A stretch of DNA of 38,962 nucleotides from Chara braunii (GCA_003427395.1 BFEA01000009.1:7496079-7535040); one strand, 5' to 3'. Positions 10,696-20,137 are shown, counted from the first letter of the stretch. A program made the numbers and translations. The notes: a model not told the origin generated them from the letters alone.

Positions 10696-11499
10696 ACGTA
10701 GGCACTCCCTCCCCTGATCTGCTTTCTAAGTCCTTGTAATTCCGTGTTCTTCGCGCATGCATGCACGCTATAAATTTTGGATGCGCGATTAGATAGCTCT
10801 CTTAACCGGTTGTTGGAAGCTCGGGGTAGCGCGATCAGTGAGGGTCGGCTCACGAGCGAGGTAAGAGGTAAGTTGAAGTGAGATTCGGGCGACTCGACGA
10901 GCTGGTGCCGAATGTGCGGGGTTGACGAGTGGGGCTACGACGGACTGTAGCGTGCGGGCGAACCTGATGGGTGCAGGAGGACTAAGCGGGGTGACGACTT
11001 CGTGGGTGGGTGCATGACGACGGACTGTCCGCATCGGAGAGAGAGAGAGAGGAAGAGAGAGTTGAAGGTTGATGGACGTGGATTAAATTTGCAATTTTCT
11101 TTGTCTTGTCTCCCTCTTTGCTTTTGTATATAAGTTTTGATCTCGGCTCAGGGCGATTCGCCCATCTTTTGTTTTCGGAATCCCTGCCTTGGTTTCAACC
11201 CTCATCTGTTTTGTGATTGATCTTGATATCGGTTATTGTGTGTTTTGTCGAATGAATGGATGATTGGATGAGGTGTTTGTCGTTTTTCCTGTCTGGTCAT
11301 CATCATTGCGTGCCATTACGATACGTTGTTAGTATTGTAGAAAGTTCTGATGTTGCTGCGATGTCTGTTGTATAATGACACCTTGCATGCTCGGAAATGA
11401 TTGCTTGTGGGATCACTGAGTGATTAGATGATTTGGTAGTCGTCCATGACACGTGGCGATTCTGCATGAAGAATTAAACTCTCCCCTTTTCGGGTACAA

Positions 11500-11575
11500 G
11501 CGAACACCCCGCGGGGATATGTGTAAGCGCGATCTGATCTGCGCAGCCTACACATATCCACGCGGGGCAATTCGC
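11500..11575. other. Strong 30-bp hairpin
   Basis: The left arm is GCGAACACCCCGCGGGGATA then TGTGTAAGCGC. The right arm is GCGCAGCCTACACATATCCA then CGCGGGGCAATTCGC. The arms pair almost throughout around the 10-base loop GATCTGATCT. Mismatches and small bulges are spread along the stem, so it is not a recent perfect inverted duplication. Whether it is transcribed cannot be told from sequence. Confidence 0.75.
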
Positions 11576-11607
11576 GATCATTAACGGACCTGGCACCTCC
11601 GGTAGGT

Positions 11608-11798
11608 GAGGGAAATTTTCCCTCTTCCACGCACCCAAACTAGTAGGAATTTCCGATACCATATCGGGAAATCCCCTTGTCAGTTAGATGCGTGCGGAAG
11701 GCTTCCACTAGGCCGCAATGGCAAGATGCCGAACTCATGGGACTCAGGGTACTTCGAACCTTGGGTAAGAGAATATCTTAGGCAGAGACGCCTAGAAT
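11608..11798. other. Three further consecutive hairpins
   Basis: Arms are GAGGGAAA/TTTCCCTC (11608-11624), GGAATTTCCGATA/TATCGGGAAATCC (11646-11674, one mismatch, one wobble) and ATCTTAGGC/GCCTAGAAT (11775-11798). With the 11500-11575 hairpin they form four stems in 300 bp. Confidence 0.6.
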
Positions 11799-12914
11799 TT
11801 CCCTGCCTCACCGAGAACCAATTGTGCCCCAGAGAGTTTCGTTGTGCTGTAACCAGCGACCCGAGGTGTCCCGATTACCCGACTACGTACAACACGCAAT
11901 ACTTCATATCCCCCGGCTTTGTCGTTGTCACTACCAATTTCCCTCCCTTTCGTCTCCTCCTCCCGTATCACCAACTTACGGTGGTTTCGTGGAATTCCAT
12001 CGTCCCGTATTGGCCCCGCACGCCGTGCAGAAACTGCAGACAACGCGGCAACCGCCGAACCCCTGGAACTACGGAGCCTAACTATAACGCGCGGCGACAG
12101 ACGCCACGTGTCTGCCCCCCAAGACTCGACTCATAGGAATCGCAACCCTCACGAACGGGCCTCTCCCGAAGCTCCGTCACCGGAACAGGCGGATCGGACG
12201 GCCCTTGATGCACCACGCATGCCTTAGGCTGCACGACATCGACCGCCATCAGACCGGAGGTAACCCGCCCTCAGCTCTATTGCATCTATGCCCCTGGACC
12301 CCTGCCACAAGAGATCTTAGTTCCGTCCTGGGACTCCACCCCCACTTTCCCAAAAATCCTTGGCACACCCCTTTTCGCACTTCCAGGCCCACATCCCACT
12401 CCGATCAGGAAGTTGCGCCGGGCGTGAGGTTTGGGTGTCACAACCTGATGGCTGCCTCCGCTACCCAACAAGTCCCCCCTACCCATTTTGAGGAGGTCCT
12501 AGTCAGCCTCTCTTCAGCAATCATTGGCTCACGGGTCAACAAGAATGCATACATTGTCAGCGGAGCTCGGACCTCCCATAGGCAAACTAGGATAAGCATA
12601 AGGTGGTAAGGGTTGGGGATAGCTGGGCGTAGAGTACAAGGGACTGAAAATCAGAGTTGCAACTGCACAGAAGCCTAAGATATGGCCATCAGATCTTAGA
12701 CAGCCTGGAACAACTAGTGTATTCAGTCTCATTGGCTTAGGTACTAGTCATACTGAGGAAGGGACCGACGCTAGCAGAGGTGGACTGGGTCGCGGTGAAG
12801 GATGGGACAAGCACCCCCACTATCAGCAATATAGTAGAGGTAAACCCGGGGGATCTTAAGTCAATCTCTTCCACAGAAATAAAGACAATCTCCTGGTCAG
12901 ACTGTTCCCACACA

Positions 12915-13163
12915 TAATGGGACGCTGGACCCGGTTTCCAGCAGGTGTTGCTCCCCACCAAGAGCTGTCTCTTATACACATCTAGATGTGTATAAGAGAC
13001 AGGTTCCCACACATAATGGGACGCTGGACCCGGTTTCCAGCAGGTGTTGCTCCCCACCAATAGACGGAGCCTCTTCCTAGGTGGTAGTGGTGTCTGCTCT
13101 TATCAGCACCACTAACATTGAAGGAGAGTTGTCTCAAAAAAAAAAAAAAAAAAAAAAAAAAAA
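12915..13163 (+). mobile_element. SR family copy 2 (full length, with TSD and poly(A))
   Basis: Starts at TAATGGGACGCTGGACC. It has hairpin 1 (GCTGGA/TCCAGC), CTCCCCACCAATAGACGGAG, then hairpin 2 with stem TAGTGGTG/CACCACTA (13085-13092, 13107-13114) and loop TCTGCTCTTATCAG. It ends in A28 (13136-13163). A 15-bp near-identical pair flanks it: GACTGTTCCCACACA at 12900-12914 and GACTGTGCCCACACA at 13164-13178. This supports a complete retroposed unit of about 150 bp once the 96-bp adapter-plus-duplicate artefact inside is discounted. It encodes no protein. Confidence 0.75.
12965..13002. other. Nextera/Tn5 mosaic-end junction adapter (artefact)
   Basis: Two inverted 19-bp Tn5 mosaic ends, CTGTCTCTTATACACATCT and AGATGTGTATAAGAGACAG, are joined head to head exactly as in a mate-pair junction adapter. 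The 58 bp before it (12904-12961) is repeated identically after it (13003-13060). Translating it gives the contaminant peptide SYTHLDVYKRQ in the minus-strand open frame 12737-13060. Confidence 0.98.
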
Positions 13164-13178
13164 GACTGTGCCCACACA

Positions 13179-13798
13179 GGGTGGAGTGGGTTGGAAAATC
13201 TGCTAGGGAGAAAAAAAGGAAATCGATAAGACAGGCCCTGACAGGGTGATCTTGAAAAGCTCACTTCATACTTATTGGACAACATTTTCTTTAAATCTGC
13301 AAGAAGCCTGTTAAAACAAAATAAAGGGATTCCAACGGGTGGGCAAGCAAGCCCACCCCTTACGTCCCTCGTATGCATGTATGCTAACAATCGATTATTG
13401 GAATCACTCGGGAAAGAGAAAATGTGTTTGCTCGTTTCTTGGAACTCGCCTTCAATTAGGCGCTAGCGCTTTGCGGCCCGCGGACGGCAAGGCTCGTCCG
13501 CCAGGATCCACGCGAAGTCTGCAGACAGTGCGGAGACGCCATCGCTTTGATCGGCCATCTCCTTAGGGTTCGAGTGTCGACATCCCCCGGCTTCACAACA
13601 GGCTCGAAGTCACTGTGGCGAATCCACGCGTAGGATAGGTTGACACACTAACGCCAGCGCGCAGACGGGGTGAGCACCACGGCAACATTAGCGGCACAAC
13701 GACAAGGAGCAACATCAGGGTTTCGACATTTGCGTCTAACAGCATCATTAGGTGAGTCTCATCAGTGTGCCACCTTCAGAAGCGGTTGGGCGGCGATT
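13179..13798. other. Intergenic DNA, no supported gene
   Basis: Short open frames (13275-13466, 13339-13566) have no recognisable features. GGCGCTAGCGCT recurs at about 13459, similar to the palindromic DNA at 7781. It could hold the 5' end of the open frame that follows. Confidence 0.4.
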
Positions 13799-14233
13799 AT
13801 GGGCACCGAGTTTAAGGAGGGTGAGGGTGGGCAGGGCATCCCTCCTGGCCAGCAGCACCCTCCTGAGCAGGAGGTGTCCTCCTCATCATGGTGGGACATG
13901 GCATTGGTGACAGACATGGTCGGCGTATACAAGCAACAAATTCACGAAGCAGTTGTGATGATGCGGCAAGCACAAGACAATCTGTCATTGGAGATACTAC
14001 AAGGGGCAGAAGAAACCATTGAGGGATGGGGGGACGTGTTGCGAGCAATAGTTTCCTCGCTACCGGGCACTCTTGATGAGGAACGCATGAGAAATGATAT
14101 ACACGAGTGCCTCATGTTGTTTGAGCAGCTGCGAAAAATTTTCGCACAAAACAGGCCGCCATCACTATCAACCACTCTCAGGTGGAAGAAGGCTGTCCTA
14201 AAACAACACAGGCGACGCTATGTTGCTGCCTGA
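13799..14233 (+). CDS. Unrecognised open frame, possibly decayed gene or transposon ORF
   Basis: I do not recognise this protein. From the ATG at 13799 it gives 144 residues: a Gly/Pro/Gln/Glu-rich start, then a helical stretch (VYKQQIHEAVVMMRQAQDNL, GWGDVLRAIVSSLPGTLDEE, HECLMLFEQLRKIF) and a basic end (WKKAVLKQHRRRY). The frame stays open upstream to 13670, but the residues there are low quality. Coding-like sequence resumes in another frame at 14251 (MHDFREVEALEGVQDETLCG), crosses a TAG at 14347 and runs to a possible splice donor CGAG|GTGAGA at about 14502. That pattern suggests a frameshifted remnant of a longer protein. The acidic N-terminus and basic C-terminus would suit a transposon-associated or DNA-binding protein; this is a guess. 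Confidence 0.35.
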   Translation: MGTEFKEGEGGQGIPPGQQHPPEQEVSSSSWWDMALVTDMVGVYKQQIHEAVVMMRQAQDNLSLEILQGAEETIEGWGDVLRAIVSSLPGTLDEERMRNDIHECLMLFEQLRKIFAQNRPPSLSTTLRWKKAVLKQHRRRYVAA

Positions 14234-14511
14234 TCAATCACACAACATTGATGCACGACTTCCGGGAGGTTGAGGCCCTTGAGGGTGTGCAGGATGAGAC
14301 CCTGTGTGGCGGATGGAGGGAGGATCGGTCTGACACGCAGGACCTGTAGATGACTGATGTGGCTTCCGTCGGGGTTTTAGACCCGTACGGTGAGGTGGAT
14401 ACGGGTCCCCGCGGTGGTCAGCGGCAGGATTGGGATATGCATCGCTTAGATGTTGTATTCTCCCAGAAGGCCACGACGATTGGGTACGGATCGCGAGGTG
14501 AGATCATTGCA

Positions 14512-15402
14512 TGTGTTTTTTTTTGCATAGGTCATGCTCTTTATGCTCCTCTACCTCACGATCAAGCTGCCCTCATCTGCCATCTTTGCTATATTGATAC
14601 ATGGGTGTCTGGGGAAAGGGAAAGATTGTGTATAGGTTAGTTGGGGAGAGGTGGGGGGGTGGGGGGGGGGGCGCGGGGGGAGGGCTAACATCCCCAGGAA
14701 GGGATAGCTGTTAAATTTGGGGATGTGTCGGGAAATTGGGCAGTGGTTTGTGGGGAGGGCCGGGTGAGGACGTAAACGGTGGGTGGGACTGATTATGGTT
14801 TCCACCAACCTTGCATGCATTGCTCATTTTTTAGGGCGCCCAGAGAATAGGTCGTTCTGCCGCTAAATGTACTCAACACATCAAACATAAACCATACAAT
14901 GCATATTGACAAGTCATGATGGGTATGTTGCTTTCACTGATCAGGCAAGACACGTTACTGCAAACTACCATCTCGGCAGATATGCGAAACAGAGGGGAAA
15001 AGACTGTTGATGTCCCCTTCATTGTCCCCTTTTCTTCGTGTGACAGACAATTTCAAGGTGACAGTGACATGATTGCATATCACGACTGACATACAAATGC
15101 TCGTTGACATGTTTGCAAGTCACATGAACTAACATACAAACTTCTTGGACAGGGTAGCATCTTAGGGTAAGGCTACAACTAGCTTCCTCAATTTCACCGG
15201 CATCCTTAGGCTGGGAGGGGGTTTAAGGATTGTATAGGTAATTCTGTAATACTATGGGTTTTGCCAGTTGCAATTGGAGTCACAAGGATAATCTAACCTC
15301 GCCTATAAATAGGCGACAGTTAATCCCCTCTGAAGAGGGCAATCGATGTTGTTCCGCATGATATGACTGCTTGATATGACCGGCTCGAGTACTGTAAGTG
15401 GG
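14512..15402. other. Intergenic DNA with G-rich tract
   Basis: A G-run interrupted by T, C and A lies at 14652-14690. No protein or RNA gene is supported. AACATACAAAC-type short repeats occur at 15070-15140. Confidence 0.5.
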
Positions 15403-15549
15403 AGTCCGGCGTTGGACCCGATTTTCGGCAGGTGTCACTCCCCACCAATAGATTGGAGCCATCTACCACTAGGGGCCTACTATTGGGGGATGCTCATATC
15501 ACTTCCAATAGTAGGTTCCTGTAGATGTTTTTCAACAAAAAAAAAAAAA
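15403..15549 (+). mobile_element. SR family copy 3
   Basis: Head GGAGTCCGGCGTTGGACCCG, then the 20-mer CCCACCAATAGATTGGAGCC (15441-15460) that is identical, in reverse, at 19633-19652. Hairpin 2 is a perfect 11-bp stem CCTACTATTGG/CCAATAGTAGG (15476-15486, 15505-15515) around GATGCTCATATCACTT. A13 follows (15537-15549). The stem sequence differs wholly from copy 2, but the loop core GCTCATATCA is kept. Flanking duplication not clear. Confidence 0.7.
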
Positions 15550-15899
15550 CAAGAGAGAAAATGCGTTTGTATGGAACGCCTGCAAATCAGGTTGAGTGGC
15601 ATAGGAAAAGAAGGTCTAAAGCATGGGTTTAGTTTCCATGTTGTGCAACAATGTGGTTATGCTACGATAAGTAAATCTCCACTACATTTTTGGATTTCAG
15701 TTAATCTTTCCCCCTGTTTGATTCTAGGTGGATTGTGTCTCATTCGGAAGGACCCCTTTCAGCCCTACCCTTGGACCCCACAGAATGGACCTGGAAGACA
15801 GGTAGGCCTCAACACTCACACAACCTCCATACCCTAGTCAAACCAACCTATGGAATGGTCAGAACCCGGGTGGAGGTGTGGGCGATACTCAAGGATGGA

Positions 15900-16330
15900 T
15901 AGGATAGACATCTAAATGTTCACGGTAACAACTTTCATCAGATAAAGTGGTTCAAATGACTAAAAGAGTGACCAACAAAGTTCATCTCCATACAATATCA
16001 GATAGCCCAATGCTGCCCAACCACAAACGGTTGGCTCGTCGACCACCCTCACCTAGAGGAAAAGGGTATTTCCCTCCCCTGGTGCAAATTCTGCAAGGAA
16101 ACTTTGAGCATATCTTCCTCTAGTAACCAAGAGCGGTCTTAACATGGTGCTGATGGGACAGAATCCAGAGCCAACTTGAACTGGACACAGATCGCAACTG
16201 GCCATAGGAATGGACGGCGCTCCTTTGAGGAACATGGCAGCCAAAGGTGGTACTTTGGGGATTGTGGTGGAAATGTGGTATTCACGATTGGGAGGGAGTG
16301 CAGGTAGCAGGGGACAGTGGCGTACCCCCG
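15900..16330 (+). pseudogene. Probable LINE ORF2 C-terminal (zf-RVT-like) remnant
   Basis: In broken frames the plus strand reads NHKRLARRPPSPRGKGYF, WCKFCKET and FEHIF, then VLMGQNPEP and LWGLWWKCGIHDW. The order RLARR, CxxC, EHIF and a Trp-rich tail resembles the zinc-binding C-terminal domain of plant L1 reverse transcriptases. Frameshifts and stops abound. It is too decayed for certainty and could be chance similarity. It lies 350 bp downstream of SR copy 3, on the same strand. Confidence 0.4.
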
Positions 16331-16346
16331 TTCATGAATGGGGTTG

Positions 16347-16378
16347 TCTGTGACCGGACCCCAGTCACCGGTCACAGA
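16347..16378. other. Perfect 11-bp hairpin
   Basis: TCTGTGACCGG and CCGGTCACAGA flank a 10-base loop. A second near-palindrome, CCCCGTTCATGAATGGGG, sits immediately upstream. From 16420 to 16560 homopolymer G, T, C and A runs follow. Confidence 0.7.
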
Positions 16379-16859
16379 AATCCTGACCGGCGGGCAGTCA
16401 CAGCAGTCACGGGGAACAAAAAGGTTTTTTTTGGGGGGGGGCTGGGGAGGTTTTTTTTTGTAGGAGGTTGGGGATCGTCGAAGGGTACCCCCCCCCCCCC
16501 AATTTTTTTATTATTTTTTCATGAAATATTTTTTAATTCAAAAAGAAAAAAGAAAAAAAAACAGGGCACCAGCCATCATGACCATTTTTGTTTGCTGTTT
16601 TATTGGTTCTCTTTTTATTTATGTCATTACGTTGTGGTGCTTGTGGCAACGGTGGCCGGGTGAGTTATGGAAAGGGGGGGGAGGAGGGGAAGCATTATAA
16701 TGGTTTGGTCGTTCACGGGAACAGGGGTCTACCATCTTTTTTAAGGATCTCTTTAAGAAGTAGAAGTTTTGAAACTGATTTGGATACTACCATAATAAAG
16801 CTACCTTTCATTTTTTGTAATTGGATAAATTTTGTTTAGTTTTTTTTTAAGGTTTTCAA

Positions 16860-17352
16860 GGGTTGAGTACTATAATGAGTGAAACCCTCGTTTTGTGTTG
16901 CTAAGACATCAAAATGATGTGCTGCACTCACAAAAAAACTGCTCGTGATACACTGGAGGAAGATGGGGATGACGTTAAGTATGCATGACCCTTATGGACT
17001 TAGTTGTATAAATACTACAATAACAATCACAATAGGACGCAAAGCCTTAACACGGATCGAAATCCATAAACATTGCTTCAGTTCGGATTGTTCTCTGTAA
17101 CTATAAAACATGAAGTTGGAATCGCTAGCAAACGCGGATCAGCAGGCTGCGGCGATTTTGTTGCCTTAGAAATGTAGCGTTTTATACCATTAGAATTTTT
17201 TTCGCCCAAAGCGTTTTTATAATAAACCAATAACTTTGATATGTTCCACACTTTACGTGTGCAACATATTTTTGCATGGTTAATCATAGAGATTAACATG
17301 ATAGAATTAGTGACAGAGGTGAAGTTGTAGTAAGGTAACCTTACGAGAATGA
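16860..17352 (+). pseudogene. Mitochondrial SSU rRNA 3' domain, nuclear copy (NUMT)
   Basis: The small-subunit rRNA 3' third is recognisable in order. It begins GGGTTGAGTACTATAATGAG (for GGGTTAAGTCCCGCAACGAG), then ACCCTCGTTTTGTGTTGCTA, GGAGGAAGATGGGGATGACG, TTCAGTTCGGATTGTTCTCT and CATGAAGTTGGAATCGCTAG. Next is GCGGATCAGCAGGCTGCGG, then TTTCGCCCAAAGCG of helix 44, and last GGTGAAGTTGTAGTAAGGTA-ACC at the 3' end. TTGTTCTCTG and the helix-44 start match the plant mitochondrial form rather than plastid or cytosolic 18S. The universal TTGTACACACCGCCC stretch is unrecognisable, so this cannot be a working rRNA. Most differences are C-to-T or G-to-A. Upstream of 16860 similarity fades, and no mitochondrial gene is recognised after 17352. 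Confidence 0.9.
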
Positions 17353-18054
17353 GTTGTCAGATGCTCGCATGAGAGTTGGACTTACTGCTTTAATTACGAC
17401 ATAATATTTTTAAGGTGTGAATAAACAAGACATACTATGTATTGATTTTATTTTTATATTTGTACAGGATAGATCAAAAGTTTATGTTTTGTAACAGAAA
17501 ATGCCTTCAACAGTAGATTATCAACCTTAAGTTACTTTGAGTACAGAAACAGACAGTCTCCAAAAAAGAATTAGTTCGACAAAAGAAGACCATCTTACCT
17601 CAATTTGATAATTTATGTACCTGCAAATTATTTAACTAACGCAACTCATGCTATTACCTTGCAATTTCCTTCTTCGCCCATATTTTGAAGCGAATGATTC
17701 CTATATATTGGAATGTAACAAATAAGTTATAAACATGAAACCAAAAAGAAGTACGGTTGCTAACGGGCCCTAGCCAAGTTGAACGCCTGTAGTAAGTTGT
17801 TTGGGATCCTCAAAGAGTTTACGCGAGAATTATCTCAGTCAACAAAAGAAAGTGTCCCCTTACACCTTAAACTTAAAAGTTTTCATATTTAGTGGCGTGT
17901 GGGTATTATGTAGTAGAAGTTATTTGAAATATGATATTTTATGACTATATTATAAATATACAAGGTACCTTTACTTTCTTAGAGGGGATAATAGAAAGTC
18001 ATGTTCGTCACGAGTCTCGGAGCGGTTGCGTGCTCTACTATACTCTTATCTTCC

Positions 18055-18057
<3 letters not shown>
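17353..18057. other. AT-rich DNA, no gene recognised
   Basis: Nothing conserved found. It may be further decayed mitochondrial DNA continuous with the rRNA copy, but I could not match rrn5 or any tRNA. Confidence 0.4.
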
Positions 18058-18098
<41 letters not shown>

Positions 18099-18155
18099 CA
18101 GACAGACAGATTGATTGATTGATCGATTTATTTATTTATTTAAATTATTTATTTA
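18058..18155. repeat. (TG)n-(AG)n-(ACAG)n-(ATTG)n-(ATTT)n compound microsatellite
   Basis: Runs of GTGTGT, GAGAGA, CAGACAGA, TTGATTGA and TTTATTTA follow each other without interruption and abut the foldback element at 18156. Confidence 0.9.
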
Positions 18156-18484
18156 TTTAGAATAACCATTTCGTCAAAACGGTCATTTTATATTTTTTAT
18201 ACCGAAATTGAAACTAACCTTTTTGACCCAAAATATTTCAATTTTTTAGCTCGTGGAGTTCCGTCGTTATGAAAACGTCGGACCCCCTTGATGTATCTTG
18301 ACTGTTGCTAAGCCCAGATACATCCAGGGGGGTTGAGGATTTCGTAAGACCGGACCCTCAGAAAATTAAAATTTTACATTTTTGAAGGATTTTTCAATGA
18401 TTTTGAGGACAAAAAAGTCGGTTTCAATGTCGTTCAAAAAATATCAAATGACATTGTCCGTTCTGATCAAATGGTTTTTCTAAA
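18156..18484. mobile_element. Long-armed foldback element (MITE-like)
   Basis: The two halves are inverted copies. AACCATTTCGTCAAAACGGT near the left end matches the reverse complement of the right end (AACCATTTGATCAGAACGGA). Further in, ATTGAAACTAACCTTTTTG pairs with ATTGAAACCGACTTTTTTG, and the core is CCCCCTTGATGTATCT/AGATACATCCAGGGGGG around a 19-base loop. Arms are about 150 bp, diverged. Ends read TTTAGAA on both sides. No coding. Target duplication unclear (TTTA/TAAA). Confidence 0.75.
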
Positions 18485-19023
18485 CACTCCTTAATCCCTA
18501 CGTGCCCCCCCCCCCTCCCGCCTCCCCACCCTGACCTTTTGCCAAAAACAAATCATGGAGGGGAGACCGACAACCTTGTCGTGTGCACGTAGAAACAAGA
18601 ATTCATAATCACGCAAAATCAAGAATTCAAGAAGATGCAAAATAAAAATGAAGATGAAATTTTTGTCAGGCTAACCACCAAGCGAGAAGTAGGGCGTCTA
18701 TTCCAATATGCAAATTCATTTGTCGATCTTATAAAAATTCAAAAACATAGAAGCTGCATGTATTTCATAAGGTACAAAAACAGATAAACTTCAAAGAGCA
18801 AACGAAATCAAATTCGTCATCCATCCTACTTACGAAAACGGGAAAGAAGTTGTGAACTTTGCGTAAATGTTGGGGGCATCCTGACCATCCAGAAAACAAC
18901 TACGTAGAAATAAAAAGAAAGGTTATAGAAATAGTATGTGCTCGATCTAGCAGCTCTCATTGGGTCGAAGAGGTTGCCTACCTCTCAATATACTATATGA
19001 ATCTTGTGAATTTCATATATAGA
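18485..19023. other. AT-rich intergenic DNA, no gene recognised
   Basis: A poly-C tract at about 18506-18515 is the only marked feature. The open frame 18859-19149 runs into SR copy 4 and is not supported. Confidence 0.4.
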
Positions 19024-19154
19024 AGGAATATTGGACCTGTTATCAAGCAGGTGATACTACCCATCAATATAATAGAGTCCCAAACCAAGATGATAGGGGT
19101 GGGTGCTCCTATCACCACTCCTAACAACCTTGAAGGGTTCTGTTTATAAAAAAA
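19024..19154 (+). mobile_element. SR family copy 4
   Basis: Diverged head GAATATTGGACCTGTTATC then AGCAGGTGATACTACCCATC. Hairpin 2 is the 9-bp stem TAGGGGTGG/CCACTCCTA (one G-T wobble; 19094-19102, 19115-19123) around GTGCTCCTATCA. AACAACCTTGAAGG and a short A tract follow, as in copy 2 (AACATTGAAGG). Confidence 0.65.
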
Positions 19155-19551
19155 GAATTTAATCACTGATTGATAAATACTAAATAGTTATAATTTTGTT
19201 TCATTCTATACTGGGAAAGATAGTGACTTTTCTTTTCTTTTTTTTTATTTTTTAACCCTCACACGCACAAGTGCCTCATCTATTATGGGGGGTGACAGAT
19301 TGGTTGCTCATCACCAGCAACCCAAGACGGAAACTGAGATTCAAATAAAAGTCAAAAGGTGAATCCATTACATATGCCCACAGACCGACATGAAGTGTCT
19401 CCCAGCCTAATACCCTAATAGAGCTTATTGTGGGCATAAGAGCAAACTCGACAGAGTCTGAACTAATATCCTCAAATAGTTTCTCCCAACATACATTGAC
19501 GTTGCCTTGTCAAGGAAAGAACGTGCTCACATCGTGAAGGTGAAGAAAACC
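19155..19551. other. Intergenic DNA, no gene recognised
   Basis: Nothing conserved found. AT-rich. Confidence 0.35.
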
Positions 19552-19687
19552 CTTATCCTTTTGTTTCTTTTTTCATTCTCCTCTTGCTTGCGGTGTTGAT
19601 ACAAGCGGTCACGCTAGCACCTCAATGTTGATGGCTCCAATCTATTGGTGGGAAGAAGCACCTGTTGGGAAGCGGGCACCACGTCCC
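19552..19687 (-). mobile_element. SR family copy 5 (minus strand)
   Basis: Reverse complement shows head GGGACGTGGTGCCCGCTTCC, AACAGGTG, then the exact 20-mer shared with copy 3. Hairpin 2 has stem GCTAGCGTG/CACCGCAAGC (one mismatch, one bulge) around ACCGCTTGTATCAA, then an A-rich tail (AATGAAAAAAGAAACAAAAG). This is a fourth different stem sequence under the same loop. Confidence 0.65.
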
Positions 19688-20084
19688 TTACACAGAAATG
19701 TTGATAACATGTATTCGCATGATTGGAGGTCTACCTCTTCAGCATGAGCGCATGATGCCTGATACCTATAACAATGCTAGGAGACTTGCCTTCTGATCCT
19801 GCTCTAATTGCGGGATAGCATTTGAAAAGAATTTCAGCACCCTTGAACTGATTCTGGGGCCGATCTTTCACCATGCAGGAAAAAATAGTGTAATCCTCCC
19901 TAGGAGGGGCTTCCTACTCCTTCCCCCCTCAGGCTGGTCATTCTACATGTGTCATCCATGATTCCCCTGTGTTTTTTCCGCCCAATTACAGCACAATCTA
20001 TTCATTTCATTCTTAATATCTCTCTTTTGGGATACAGTGTGTATTCGCTCTTGCGCTTTTCGCCATCGGGCCCCTAGCTCAATT
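19688..20084. other. Intergenic DNA with a doubtful LINE zinc-domain trace
   Basis: On the plus strand at 19758-19860, PDTYNNARRLAF, a stop, then SCSNCGIAFEK faintly recall the C-terminal zinc domain of L1 ORF2. Too short and broken to call. Confidence 0.25.

Positions 20085-20137
<53 letters not shown>
20085..20137. repeat. (TC)n microsatellite
   Basis: About 26 uninterrupted TC units. The Arg/Glu and Ser/Leu runs in overlapping open frames come from it. Confidence 0.97.

Larger units (their letters stand above)
9931..12899. other. Unassigned region rich in hairpins, possibly regulatory or LTR-like
   Basis: No conserved protein is recognisable. The open frame at 11606-12136 (176 codons, Pro/Arg-rich) overlaps palindromes and shows no domain. 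TATA-like boxes occur at 10768 (CTATAAAT) and 11127 (TATATAA), with T- and GC-rich segments around them, which would fit a retroelement LTR. I could not find a second matching long terminal repeat or primer-binding site in the window. The hairpins are listed separately. Confidence 0.4.

Noticed and set aside
11650-11670. Minus-strand TGGTATCGG as a retrotransposon primer-binding site
   Set aside because: Only 7 bases match the initiator-Met tRNA 3' end, it lies inside a hairpin, and no LTR pair was found.
11606-12136. 176-codon plus-strand open frame
   Set aside because: Pro/Arg-rich, crosses several palindromes, no domain or alignment-like pattern; competing open frames on other frames and strand.
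12737-13060. Minus-strand open frame of 107 codons containing a repeated GSNTCWKPGP segment and SYTHLDVYKRQ
   Set aside because: It is a translation of the SR element duplicated around the Nextera adapter, not a gene.
18550-18560. CRISPR-like or regularly spaced repeats
   Set aside because: None seen anywhere in the window; the short tandem repeats have no uniform spacers, and the content is eukaryotic.
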